The translations under genes were made by a program, and so were the position numbers. This document shows positions 1 through 37,600 of a stretch of DNA of 64,000 nucleotides, piece by piece. The notes under the pieces are model-generated. The model was not told where the DNA came from and ran no database searches. It saw only the letters and a program-made list of their open reading frames with translations. The DNA lies in NCBI GenBank assembly GCA_029718625.1, contig CM056389.1:3755234-3819233 (forward strand). The letters are read 5' to 3'. The stretch comes from Synaphobranchus kaupii. Lineage: Eukaryota; Chordata; Actinopteri; Anguilliformes; Synaphobranchidae. Position 1 is the first letter of the stretch. The number at the start of each line of letters is the position of its first letter.

Positions 1-162
1 GTGTTGCTATCACTGGTCAGTTTATTTGCACCCAGTAAAGTACTCCACTTTGTCAATTTCAACAAGTATTTTATTCTTATATTTAGACTTCAAATCTTTT
101 TCTTTTTTTTAATTAAATTTTTTTGCTAAATAAAACTAAGATTGGCAATGAGGTGAGATTTT

Positions 163-400
163 GGCCGTGTCCGAATCAGCGCAGCCCTACTATTGAGTAT
201 GCCAGTTGAGTATACTTTAAAAAAAAAGCTGTTAATGTGACAATTCTAAAAATTGAGTGTTTTTAATATCCCCGGATTATATCGTTATTTCCGGGTTTTT
301 GCTGATAATAGTATGGAGGATATTTTTTGCATACTGCATGTCACTAAACAGTATGCAGTAAACAGGATGCAGCAGATAGGGCTCTGCTTCAGACACAACC
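163..400. mobile_element. Decayed MITE with GTGTCCGAATCAG terminal repeats
   Basis: The left end reads GGCCGTGTCCGAATCAGCGC and the right end is its imperfect inverse (GGGCTCTGCTTCAGACACAA). A second member of the family, with better-preserved ends, lies at 9726-10265 in phf12 intron 2. There is no coding capacity. The superfamily is uncertain because no clear target duplication is visible. Confidence 0.55.
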
Positions 401-454
401 CCCGACTCATTTCAAGATTAGCCAATGGGGTGAGACAAAGGGGTAGGTAAAGTT

Positions 455-505
455 GTGTAGGTTGCTCTGGATAAGAGTGTCTGCTAAATGCCTAATATAA
501 TGTCA
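455..505 (+). repeat. SINE 3' tail fragment
   Basis: It contains the tail motif GGATAAGAGTGTCTGCTAAATG, common to fish tRNA-derived SINEs. The same motif recurs at about 33955, about 42285 and, inverted, at about 43325 in this window. Confidence 0.6.
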
Positions 506-1121
506 AATTTCACTTGTCAAGCAAGACTTTTTTTTCAGGATAAAATACTCTCAGTACTGGGACCTGTAGCTCTGTCCCAGTCCACAGACACCTGCCCAAA
601 ATAAATGCAGTAAATCCTCTTCAGTTACATCTCTAACCTCTCTGTAGTGGGCTGAGTCTGGGTCCAATGTGAATTCATGCTGTGTTCTGTGTCTATTCTT
701 GTTTTTATTTTTTTGCCACATAAAAGTTAATTAAGTGGTATTGCTAAATTTCTTTTAGCTTTAACAATTTATTATAATCTCAAGTTGTTTCTAAGCAATA
801 GTGGTGTGATGAAGGAAGACTGTTGGCAGTTGAAGTCACTTTTTTAATGGAGCGGACAGTATTATAATTCTTATTGTAAGGCTTTAGTTTCTCTCGTGCT
901 TAAGGAAAGCCATGGCCAGGATATGAGCTCCCTGATCAGAAATATAAAGTCTATTCAACTGATGTGGTGAAAAGAGATGGTGTTTGTCTGACAGGATGCA
1001 GTCTGTGGGATTTGATGGAGGTCATTGCAGTGCTGGACGGTGGTCATTGCAAAATTGGGAGATTAAAGTGCTAATTGTGATTTAAAATATTTGAAAAGGG
1101 GTTTAAAATAAGCATATTTCT

Positions 1122-1310
1122 GGGTGTCTCAGTGGCGTAGCCTGTCAGAGCGTCGTCCACGTGCTCATTGCGAACCGCAAAATCGGCAGTTCGAGTTCAG
1201 CCGTGCAACCTTTGTCACGTCTCTCCCTCTCTCTCGCTCCCCATTCTTCCTGTCTCTACACTGTGTTGTCCAAAAAAACCTTTAAAAATATATATTTTTT
1301 AAAATAAAAA
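1122..1310 (+). repeat. tRNA-derived SINE
   Basis: The head GGGTGTCTCAGTGGCGTAGC resembles an RNA polymerase III A box. It is followed about 60 bp later by a B-box-like CAGTTCGAGTTC, then a pyrimidine-rich body (CTCTCCCTCTCTCTCGC) and an A/T-rich tail. This differs from the family at 43313-43540. Confidence 0.6.
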
Positions 1311-1623
1311 AAGGGGAATTGTTGTGCTCCCGGCGACCTGTGAAAGACCCGGAAAGACTGCAGACTCAGCCACTTGGCTCTCCCCCGCACGCTTCGCTCT
1401 GTGAGGTCTAAACGGGTGGTGCCTTTATGCTCAGAACGCCATTCTCATTTCCTGCCAGCACCTGCAAACTGCCTGGTCTTTCAGCTCGTGTCCCGTGGCC
1501 CAGCGCAGGATGAACGGAGCCCACAGTGACAAGACTAACAAGTGATCTGAGCCCACGGGTTGAGGAGCCATCTTTTCACTGGACAATTATATTTACACTG
1601 TCATTTTCAGTCTTTGCCATCCT

Positions 1624-1657
<34 letters not shown>

Positions 1658-2242
1658 GGGTGGGGAGGCACAAATCAGTGGCTGTCTCCTACGCTCACTG
1701 ATAACAAAAGGAAGCCTCTGGCTCTGATTGGCTGGATTTGATGGCAGGAAATAAAAAGCGTATACACGCACGCACGCACACACACACACACACACAGTTC
1801 TAAAAAAGCATCCATCCTCTGTGACCTCAGCTGAATAATGTCCTAACAGAAGCTGGTCTATCTGACATAATGCCTTCAAACTGGGAATCTGCACAAATAT
1901 GTCTGTCAGGAAACTCCATTGAGCTGATTAAAAAGGGAAAGAGGTATTTTACAGTGCGTCCCTTTAAGGGAGTTGGAGGAGATGACAGTGGAAGTCTATT
2001 CAGTTGACACATGAAGGCTAACAGCTGCTTAGCTCTCCTGAATAACTTCCTCCTCAGAGCAGAACTATAAAAAAAATGTTTTGCCAGTGTACACAGTCAT
2101 TTTATTTAGCACGTCAACCACTCCATTTCAATGTGTAAGATAAAGGTGTATGATCCAGCCTCAAATATCTTCTGGCAACAATCAAATTTGCGTAGCAGAC
2201 AGATGGCTTTTCCCACTATCCATTTATATTTCTGTGAGAAAT

Positions 2243-2335
2243 TCTGGTAATTTATCCAAGGGCACAACTGCAATGTCTCGCCTGGATTTGAACCTGCAAA
2301 CCCTTTGGTTACTATATGTTCCCCGTTACACTGCT
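2243..2335 (-). repeat. Degenerate SINE head (reverse orientation)
   Basis: The sequence AAGGGCACAACTGCAATGTC followed by a GGATTTGAACCTGCAA block aligns with the tRNA-like head of the better-preserved SINE at 43313-43540, with many substitutions. Confidence 0.5.
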
Positions 2336-5318
2336 GTCAGAAACCTCAAGACACATGTTCACTTCCGCTTATCGCCAGACAAGACTCAAAAATGTGTATG
2401 TAGGCTACATACAGTGTCTGACTTATTGTTTGTAGAAAGCCTACATTATTGTCATTTTGGAATGATCCAGATTACAACACAAACCAGTAAAAAAGGACAG
2501 GATTAGTTTATCTTCTATGATGCTACGTCTGTTCTTGCTTGCATTTATTTTATTGGCAGTAAAAGTCAATAACTTTATGAATCAGAAAGATAAGATACAT
2601 AAAAGTAAATATAAATTAACATTTAACATTTAGAATAGCTACCAGTGCAAGGATGGTGTATATTTTCAAACTCGAGTACACATGCACATTAGAGACACCA
2701 TATTGATTTCAAAAGTTTGAGTAAATACAATTTTAAATGTCACTTCAGTCAGATTTTGTTCAAATATACATTTTGGAGCCTTTTTGTTTTAGAGGCAAAC
2801 TTTCTGATTTGCTTACCTTCTTCTCGTTGCCACATGGGACAACATTTATCAGAGTGATGTGATGATGACAGTTATTCTGTAATCTATTTTTGATTCATTG
2901 TAAAATGTAATAACTTAAAATCATCACATTGACGAAGAACCTCTTAATAAAATGGATTATTCTAAAATTGGAAGATGTAACATGTCATTTTTCCTTTAAA
3001 AAAAAAACTACTTGAGGTAATGTGCGTTATTGTTGATCAGCACATCTAAATCTGTATATCAACACTATGAAAATTGTGAATATGAATAAATGAAAATATA
3101 AAACTGAATTGGCTTACTAACACTACACCCAACACAGGCAGTCAGGTAAGTAATACGTCTATATCACCTGACATACGTGTCCTTCAAATATCCCGTATTT
3201 TGCTCGCTAGCTTGATTTAGTGATTATTTATGATGATACTCTGCTTGGGGGGAAAATCATGTTAGGCTGTTTTCTGGGATAATATACAAAGACTTAGATA
3301 ACAGTAACAAAGTTCCCAAAATTCAACAATGTTTTTTCATAACATCAATACTGTACATCTATAATATGAGATGAAAGGTTGTGAAACATAGTTTACTGCA
3401 GAATGATGTAAATGGGTAATACTTTGACCTCGAGGCTTAAACAATCTGAATTTAATTATCTTCATTCATTTTTAAATGGGCTTTAAATGGGAGAAAATGG
3501 AAGCAGAACATTTAAGTGTATAACTACTTTTACTTGTTTGTTACTGACAAGCATTTATTTATTTTCTGAAAAACTTTTTTTTATACAATACAATTACAAT
3601 AGGGCCTATGTTGGGTAGTCATGGTAACTGGAATTAGTTATGTTTTTAATGTTTTTTAACACATATTGCAAGAGCTGCATAGTGTAGGAGAAAATTGTCA
3701 CAAGGACTTGTTTTTGAGCCTCCCATGCCTGAGGCCATGTTGTTTATATGTTCGTTGTATGAAGTGGATGTTTGTCTTAAATGTTTTATTAAAACTGATA
3801 TAATTTATTAATATATTTACCCACCAACTGGACAACTTTCTAGTCTTGATTGTATGACAAGCCCCATGTACACTAGCATTATGAGCCAATCAGAGTAAAG
3901 GCTTGCCTTTTCTTAGATTTGTAGCTCCCTTACTGATCACTCTTAAAACACACCTGAATTTGAAACATACCTGAATTTAAAACGCACCTGAATTTAAAAC
4001 GCACCTGGATATTTGGCTTGCCAAACATTATAGCCACGATGGACCTCACTTTTGGGTCTTTTTTCTAGCTAACTTGTCTGCACAATGTCATTCATTTTAA
4101 CATGCTATGCTGCCCTTTCAAAATGTGTCAATCAAACTATCTTTATTGTGTGAAGCAGACATTTTGAAGGTTTCTCTAAATTCCTCCTGCAGCTTCAGAC
4201 TGACTCTATTGGGACATTTTGGAAGTGTGAGATTGGACTATTGCCAATACTACCCAAAATATTTTCAAATAAATCAGAGAATGGGTATTGCCATTTAAGC
4301 ATTGTTTCAAATGAAGGTAATCTGACGCAGATTAAATTAATTTATGCAAATACTAGATAAATTAAGGCTGCAAGTAACATTTACATAGCTTCTATTTCCC
4401 AAGATATATGTTTTGTTTACAAGAAATTTTCAAACAGTTACAAGAAAGAGCACACCTTCATGATATGATATTAACACACAAAGAAAATAAAGTCATTAGG
4501 CCTACCCTGTGATATAGCCTAGCGATGACAACATGAATCCCGAATTTATTTTGGTCTAAACATAAACACATTGCGCTGTGTCTGTTGGGATGAGGACAAC
4601 AAAGAACAATAGGCTACTAATACGTAGCTAATGAACACAATCCCGCGTTTATAATCACCACAATTCAGAAAAACCTATCCCTATCCCACTGCATGTCACC
4701 AAATGTATTTGTCCGAATTCAAAGCGAACGTCAAGAACGTACTACGGTATTCTTTGTCTGTGGAGCTGTCGCAATATGTCCCGCCTCATCACTCTACACA
4801 CCAATAAAATTGCAGTTGTCACCATTTATGAACCAATTAAAAATGAGAGAATCCGCGGCTCGCAAACCAACCTAACTGCAAATTAGGATCATGGTCGGAG
4901 ATATATTCGTATTATGAATATAGTTGGCTAAATAGAAGCGTAGCCTTGCTATATAAATAGATCACCTGCACATATAATTCAGTTTCACTCTATTACTTAG
5001 GCGCATGTTAGAGGCTTCTAAAAGTCATAGCAACACAAAAATGTACGATTACAAATACTGTTACCGATCTTCAGTGCAAATATAAATTTGCGTAAACGCA
5101 TTTGATTGGACGGAGGTCACTTTTGGTATAGCCTATATATTAGCGTGAGCATTTTATCTTCCTTCTAGTTTTTCCAGTGTTTGCGTTTCATTATTTAAAC
5201 TTCACAGGAGTTACTACCACGACCAACCATAAAAACAAAGCTTTTCTTATAAGCGCTTTATGAACGTAACCTTTACCAAGATGGTTCCTCCATCAAGCCT
5301 CATCCGCCATTACGAGAC

Positions 5319-5330
5319 TGCGCATGCGCA
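5319..5330. promoter_or_regulatory. NRF1-type palindrome in the phf12 promoter
   Basis: TGCGCATGCGCA is the perfect palindromic NRF1 consensus. It lies about 680 bp upstream of the phf12 start codon in a region rich in CpG and lacking a TATA box. YY1-like cores sit beside it (AAGATGG near 5279, CCGCCAT near 5304). This fits a broadly expressed CpG promoter; the transcription start itself is not visible. Confidence 0.6.
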
Positions 5331-6012
5331 GACCTGGGTTACGGTCGAGTTTGCGCCAACATGGAGAGGATGTAGCTCGGAGTGTCGGGGTTGATGCACA
5401 GGATTTTCCATAACAATCACATTGTAATAAGGAAACAACGGCGTCAAATGTAAATTTTTGCAGTCGGCTTACTTCGGCTCGGACGTTAGCAACATTGGTG
5501 CGATTGTGCTGGTTTATTATCGGATAGTTGGCGGTGGTATGGAATGGAAGAGGGTGGCCGATCTCTACAGCATCTTCGCAAGCAGCTACAGCAAGAGCAA
5601 AAACCACAGCCATGGTTAGGCCTCTCACCGGCCACGATCTGCATTTCTGTGGGTTCCTCCAGTATCTGTTCGACCTGGCAACAAGACAAGGCGGGTTTTG
5701 AATCGAAGCAGCCCAACTTGGAGCATTTGCAGAAAGAGGACTCATTGCATTTGCTGGCAAGCACGATGGTTTGCTAGCGAGCTACAATTGCCATTGGAGT
5801 TCCGTTGGTTTGGGGGAAACTGCTAACTAGCGTTAGCTTTGCATTGTAAACAATCCCTGGATCTAAGCCGCTGCTGGTCCTAACTGGACGTTTCTGGGCT
5901 GAATACAGTCTGCCTGTGTGGATATCGCTTTTTCCGCTGCTGTTACTGTTTTCCCGAGCAGTGGCCGCTGCCAAGGATTCATTTTCAAGCGGAGAACTCA
6001 ACTGCCGTATGA

Positions 6013-31993
<25,981 letters not shown>

Positions 31994-32815
31994 CCCCGCC
32001 CCTGCTCCCGTTCCCGTTACCGTTACCACGACAGCAGAGGGGGTGGGGGGGTCAGAGGGAGATTTTTATTTAACTCTTCATACTTTTTGCATGAAATGAA
32101 GTATTTTTCAGGGCTCAAGTTTTATGGGGCCATAAAATCTTGCACATAGGATTTCTATACATTATTTTTTTTAAATGCATAACCTAAGTTATTTAGATTT
32201 GCATTACAAAAGGGATACTTTGATTGTCCTCATTCTAAACTAATGGGAAAAGAATCTGTCAATTTCCAGTAAGATTAAGTAATCAAAAATTTTCTATTTT
32301 CTGCCAGTACAGAGTTTTTATATAAAAAAAAAAAAGTTTTCATAAAAATCTATGTACTCCTGGTCATTTTTATTTTATGTACATTACATTGTAATATTCA
32401 TATTTTTGTTGCTACTTTTGCACTTCAGGTAGCTATATATTCATGTGTCTGTATACAAACATATACGCATACAGTTGAGTATGTATATTTGTGTATATAT
32501 AAATGATTCGGTGATTTCGACTTTAAGAGGGAGAAACATTGGATTCTTGTACATACACCATTGTGTTGGTTTTTAACTTGTACAGAACTTCATAGGTTCC
32601 AGTCGTAACGTTATGTAGCATTATTGCAAAAAAAGAAGAAAGAAAAAAAGTGGTAAACCTTGTCCTGAGTCCTGTCTCTGATACTGTAGCTCTAATGTAC
32701 ATAGTGACTCTGGTTTTAGCTTTCCTATGAACACCTTTGTCTTCTGTATATAAACACACTTTTGTTTCTGCCTGTCTGTTATAACAGTGTAAATACATAA
32801 AGATTTTTTAAGAAC
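31994..32815 (+). other. phf12 3' UTR (approximate end)
   Basis: T-rich sequence without open frames follows the stop codon. The first plausible polyadenylation signal is the variant CATAAA at 32796-32801. No canonical AATAAA precedes it, so the end is an estimate. Confidence 0.55.
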
Positions 32816-32976
32816 CAGCTTAAAAAGGCTGAGTGCGTTTTGTGTTTTGAGAATTTCCATGGAATTGTCTTCCACATTTGTCTCTTTCCAGTTCTGTATA
32901 TGACGTGATGTCGTACAGCACAGATCCCCCCTTCTTATTTTGGAGGTCCCCACTTGGCCAGGATGAATGTTTATAT

Positions 32977-33169
32977 CAGGGCTGCCTGACCCTGTTTCTG
33001 GAGATCTACCATCCTGTAGGTTTTCACTCCCACCCAAACAAAGCACCCCTCATTCAACAGCTAGAGATCTAGTTGAGCTGCTAATTAGTAGAATCAGGTG
33101 TGTCAAATTAGGGTTGACATGAAATCCTACAGGAAGGTAGATCTCCAGGAACAGGGCTGGGCAGCCCTA
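32977..33169. mobile_element. MITE with CAGGGCTGCC ends
   Basis: The left end CAGGGCTGCCTGACCCTG continues into GGAGATCTACCATCCTGTAG; the right end is its inverse (CTACAGGAAGGTAGATCTCC then GGGCAGCCCTA). It is about 190 bp with no coding content. Another end of the same family is at 43731-43791. Confidence 0.8.
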
Positions 33170-33326
33170 ATTTAAATCAGTCCAGAAAGCCCACAGAGAG
33201 AACGGCACCGTGGACTCCAGCCGTGGATCCAGTGGAATGGAGATCGGTGTGTAAAACCATCAAATCTGGAATGCACAGGTATTCTGTTTATGATTCAACC
33301 CAAAACAGCACATGACTGGAGTCGCA

Positions 33327-33420
33327 AGGGTGGCAGTGTGGAGTCGTGGCTAAGGAAGTTTGACTCATAACTAGAATGTTTCAGGGTGGAATGCCAGGTG
33401 GCACTGCTGTTGTTCTGTCT
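33327..33420 (+). repeat. Degenerate SINE head
   Basis: GGTGGCAGTGTGGAGTCGTG, then GGCTAAGGAA and GGCACTGCTGTTGTTC, aligns with the inverse of the SINE at 43313-43540. Confidence 0.55.
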
Positions 33421-33929
33421 TAGTTCTGCGCAGTAAAGATAATGTGTCTGAATGTCAGGTGTATTAGCCACGGAGACTGGGTTCATTTCAGTGGTTTGCT
33501 AATATTTCACCTCACCTGTTCCTTTAAGTACCACCGGCCAAAGCAGTGGTAATGTGGTATACTGCTGAAAGGTAGCAGTGTTTGAATATTCAGTCGAATA
33601 GACTGTGTGGACCCTCCTGGGTCGTACCATTATTGTTGGACTGGTATCATGCCAATTGAAGGAGCCAGATGCAAGAGTGGCATCCGACTTCTGGCATCCG
33701 ATATCGCTAGGCTGCATTAAATGACAGGTCTGGACGCGCACAAATCGGAATTTTGTCCGCATGGGGATCGGATCTGCAAAACCACTTGGCGAGGTGGCCA
33801 AGCACACAGATCGGAATTGCTTGTAGTCTTACTGTGAACTACAATCAACGTTAATTACTAGGGATAGCTGCTACATTATGGGAAGGTTGTGCTTTGTCTT
33901 GTCTGTTCTGTGGTGATCTTGATGACGTC

Positions 33930-33995
33930 TCTGTATGCACTTATTGTACGTCGCTTTGGATAAAAGCGTCTGCTAAATGTATAATGTAATGTAGT
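33930..33995 (+). repeat. SINE 3' tail
   Basis: It contains CGCTTTGGATAAAAGCGTCT followed by GCTAAATG and a TAATGTAATG end. It may be the tail of the element whose head lies at 33327. Confidence 0.65.
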
Positions 33996-34139
33996 CTGGA
34001 CGTAATCTGACTTCTCAAAACGCATTCACCTGAAAAACATCTTTAAACACGCCCATATGTAGGCTCGGAGTCGGAGAGGAGTAGTAGAGATCTGTTCTGT
34101 GGTACGCTGACGGTAAAGACGAGGCTGTAGCTGTTCTTA

Positions 34140-34502
34140 TATAGTTCTGTGAGTGTAACCCGTAGCCCCTGTCACACCCGCGCCGGTTTATACCTACAGT
34201 CTATGGTTTATACATGCAGCGCGTGACGCGAAATCCACTGTCACGTGATCCAACCCTGACTGTATGGTGTGCAAGTCTGTGTGTGATCTTGTGTATGATC
34301 TTGTGTATGATGTTCAGCCCACTGCTCGAAACTGGACTTTTGTCGTCCTGTCAATCTGAAGGGCGAGGCGTAAATGCACACAACCGAGTGATTTACATGT
34401 AGCGTTAACACCAAGAATATAAATATCTATATATATATTTTGGAAGCGTGAAAACTCGGTAGCTCGTAGTTTGTGACTTTATGCACCGATAAACTATCGA
34501 CA
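34140..34502 (+). promoter_or_regulatory. dhrs13 promoter and 5' leader
   Basis: It contains an E-box CACGTG (34242-34247), a TATA-like TATAAATA (34418-34425) about 80 bp before the start codon, and GC-rich blocks near 34190. The part 34150-34330 recurs, diverged, at 43970-44100 downstream of the gene. Promoter function is inferred from position and motifs. Confidence 0.5.
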
Positions 34503-34629
34503 ATGTGGACTTTGTGGTTTATTTCCGGAGTGGCGGTTGGAGTGTATCTCATCTTGTATCACACTGTAATTAAAGGAGCCAAGTGCCAAAGCAAAGCGAA
34601 GCTACACGGCAAGACCGTCATTGTAACCG
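34503..34629 (+). CDS. dhrs13: dhrs13 exon 1 (membrane anchor)
   Basis: Starts MWTLWFISG and ends KTVIVTG across the junction ACCG|gtgagt in phase 1. Confidence 0.9.
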
Positions 34630-37600
34630 GTGAGTTTGATTTAATCAGAATTTAGCTGAAAATTGTGAAGTTTGTTGAGACATTTTTCTCATCTAAATAA
34701 TAACAGGTGCAAAGTCGAGCGACACGTATGCTATTAAGACTATAACGAACAGATTAATTTAATTTGCTACTTGTATCAGGTATAGCCAAGCCTTCGAATC
34801 TTAGAATGACTGGAATCGTCTGTGGTTGTTTGGTTATCACATTTGTCTTCTTGAAAGATGGTAAGATGTTTTACAAGGAAACGAGGGAAAAGTTATGCAA
34901 TAGGCTACAGTATTTGTGGCGTAATCTGCTCAACACCAATTCTATTTTCTGTTCAGGAATCACAACTACGTGTGCATTTCTGCAAGTACAACAATATACA
35001 CTACTCACAAAAAGTTAGGGATATTTGGCTTTCGGGTGAAATTTATGGAAAATGTAAGTTCACGCTACAGTGATATTATACGTATCATGAAAGTAGGGCA
35101 TTTAAGTAGAAGCATGCAATGGTGATTTCCTCATCTCAAACAATTTATTGAAACAAAAGCCAACAACAGTGGTGGGTATACCACAACAAAAATGTCAATG
35201 TCTCAATAACTTGTCATGTGCCCTTGAGCATCAATTACAGCTTGACAACGACGTCTCATGCTGTTCACAAGTCGACTTATTGTCTGCTGAGGCATGGCAT
35301 CCCACTCTTCTTGAAGGGCAGCCCTCAGGTCATTGAGGTTCTGGGGTACAGAGTTACGAGCCTCTACACGGTGAGTCAGCTGATCCCATAGGTTTTCTAT
35401 GGGATTCAGGTCTGGAGAAAGTGCAGGCCACTCCATTTGGGGTACCCCAGTCTCCAGCAGCCTTTCCCTAATGATGCGACCTCGATGAGCTGGAGCATTG
35501 TCGTCCATGAAGATGAAATTAGGCCTGTGTTGTTCATGCAGGGGCACAATGACTGGATTAATGATGTTATTCAGGTAGTATAGGCTTGTCACTGTACCAT
35601 TCACAAAGTGTAGGGCAGTTCTGTATTGACTAGACACACCTGCCCACACTGTAACACCGCCACCACCAAAGGGTCGTCTGGTGACAACAGTGGCTGATGC
35701 ATAGCGCTCTCCTTGACGTCTCCAACATCGTTGGCGGCCATCATTTCTGCTCAACGTGAATCGACTTTCATCAGAGAACAGCACTGAGGCCCACTGGTCC
35801 CTCGTCCAGCGTAAATGCTCCCTGGCCCATGCAAGACAATGACGCCTGTGCCTGGTGGTGTGGTCAGGTACCCTTGCAGGTCGTCTAGCACGCAGACCAC
35901 GCTGATGTAAACGGTTTCGAATGGTCTGACGTGACACTTGGGTGCCTCTCACCTCCCTTAAATGTGCCTGGAGTTGAGTGGCATTCATCATCCGGTTCCG
36001 CAGGGCACTGTTCACAATGAAGCGGTCATCAGTGTGGGATGTGGCCAAAAGACGTCCACTTATATGCCTTTCTGTGACTCTTCCAGTCTCTCTGTATCTC
36101 TGTTGCAACCTGCTGATGACACTCTGTGACACTCTAAGCTCAGTGGCCACTTCCCTCTGAGAACATCCTGTTTGAAGCCTCGCAATGGCGAGGTACTGTT
36201 GATCAATTGTTAGGTGTCGTCTTGGTCTCATGATGTCAAAATGTGAACAGCATGATGAAGAGGACTGTTTAAATACCAATTCTAATTGAACCAGGAAATG
36301 TATTGGTCGATTAATGGATCAAACACCTGTTGTGAATTTTGCCGTTCAGCTCCTTGTTAGAGAACAGCAAGTTGTGCAAAAAGTACTGAAACATTGAATA
36401 GTTGGACATGTGCATTCAAAAGTTTAGAGAAGGTCAAATTAATTTCACCTGTAAAGGTTATAGTGCATTTTAGGTTCATCCTGAAATTTCACCCGAAAGC
36501 CGAATATCCCTAACTTTTTGTGAGTAGTGGTATGTTTGAGTTGCTCCAGAGGTTACAGTTGTGTGTTGATAGTCACTGGTTTGTGAGCATGTGTGTTGGA
36601 AGAGTGTTACCCACAGAACTGCATCGCGCACTCTGCATGGTGGCAACCAGGGAAAAGAGAGCGTAGTGTGTGCACTTGACCTCTGACCCTATCTCTCAGG
36701 GGGTAACACTGGCATTGGGAAGGCCACAGCACTGGACCTGGCCAGGAGAGGGGCGAGGGTGATTCTGGCCTGCCGGAGTAAGCCGAGGGCAGAGGCGGCT
36801 GTCTACGACATCAGGAGGGTGAGAAAAATGACACTTTCCATTGCGTTTCCACTCGGGTGGGCGATATGGCCTAAAAATCATCACAATATGTTGCACTGTT
36901 ATCGGGATAACGATATGATATCAGAATGTAGATTAAAAACAGTTCAGAAAGAATCATACCTTGGATTATATAAATGTTAAGACGTTCAGACTCGATAAAC
37001 TCAATAATATATTTATTGTGCAATTTTTAACACCTGCATCAAAAAAATGATTTTTTTCCTTGTCTAATAAAATTTTAATAAACATTGATAAAAATATATA
37101 GTGATTAGTATAAAATAAATAATAAAACATTTCAGTGTTTTTCAACTTATTTTTCTGAAATCTTACAGAAGAATATGATGAACCAATAATAGTACATACA
37201 ATCTATAATGATGTAATAAAAACATCAATAATACAATAAATACCGATACTACTAACAACAGTAATAATAATAATAATAATAATAATAACCTGATTCATCC
37301 TACTAACCTATGCTATAGCTAGCCAACTAAATTAACCCTTAAAATACTTACACACAGGTCACCATCGTCATAGTCTATCAATTGTCTTTCTGTAGGGAAC
37401 ACCTGTTTTGCATACAGTACACTCTCAGGAAAAAAAGGTAGGAAAAGTACCTAAAAAGGTACAAAAGCTTGGCACTAGGGTACCCTATAGGTACATAATA
37501 TTCTACCCCTAGCCAGCAATACATGCACAATAAAATAGCTACTTTATTTCTGAGAGTGTACCACACATGACACTATGCATCACATTACACACTGAGAAGT

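Larger units (their letters stand above)
1..5250. other. AT-rich intergenic region upstream of phf12
   Basis: I see no convincing gene here. Open frames are short, lack domain similarity and overlap on both strands. The stretch holds a decayed MITE (163-400), SINE pieces (about 455-505, 1122-1310, 2243-2335), a GT and a CA microsatellite near 1625 and 1768, and four tandem copies of a short CACCTGAATTTAAAA-type unit near 3945-4012. In mammals the neighbour on this side of PHF12 is SEZ6, so a sez6 3' UTR could reach into the left edge, but nothing in the sequence proves it. Confidence 0.6.

Noticed and set aside
5293..5777. Overlapping frames of 77-155 codons upstream of phf12
   Set aside because: CpG-rich promoter/5' UTR sequence open on both strands; no domain, and the lengths are expected by chance.
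34473..34502. An in-frame upstream ATG for dhrs13
   Set aside because: It would add ten polar residues before the membrane anchor; family members start at the anchor. Kept only as an alternative.
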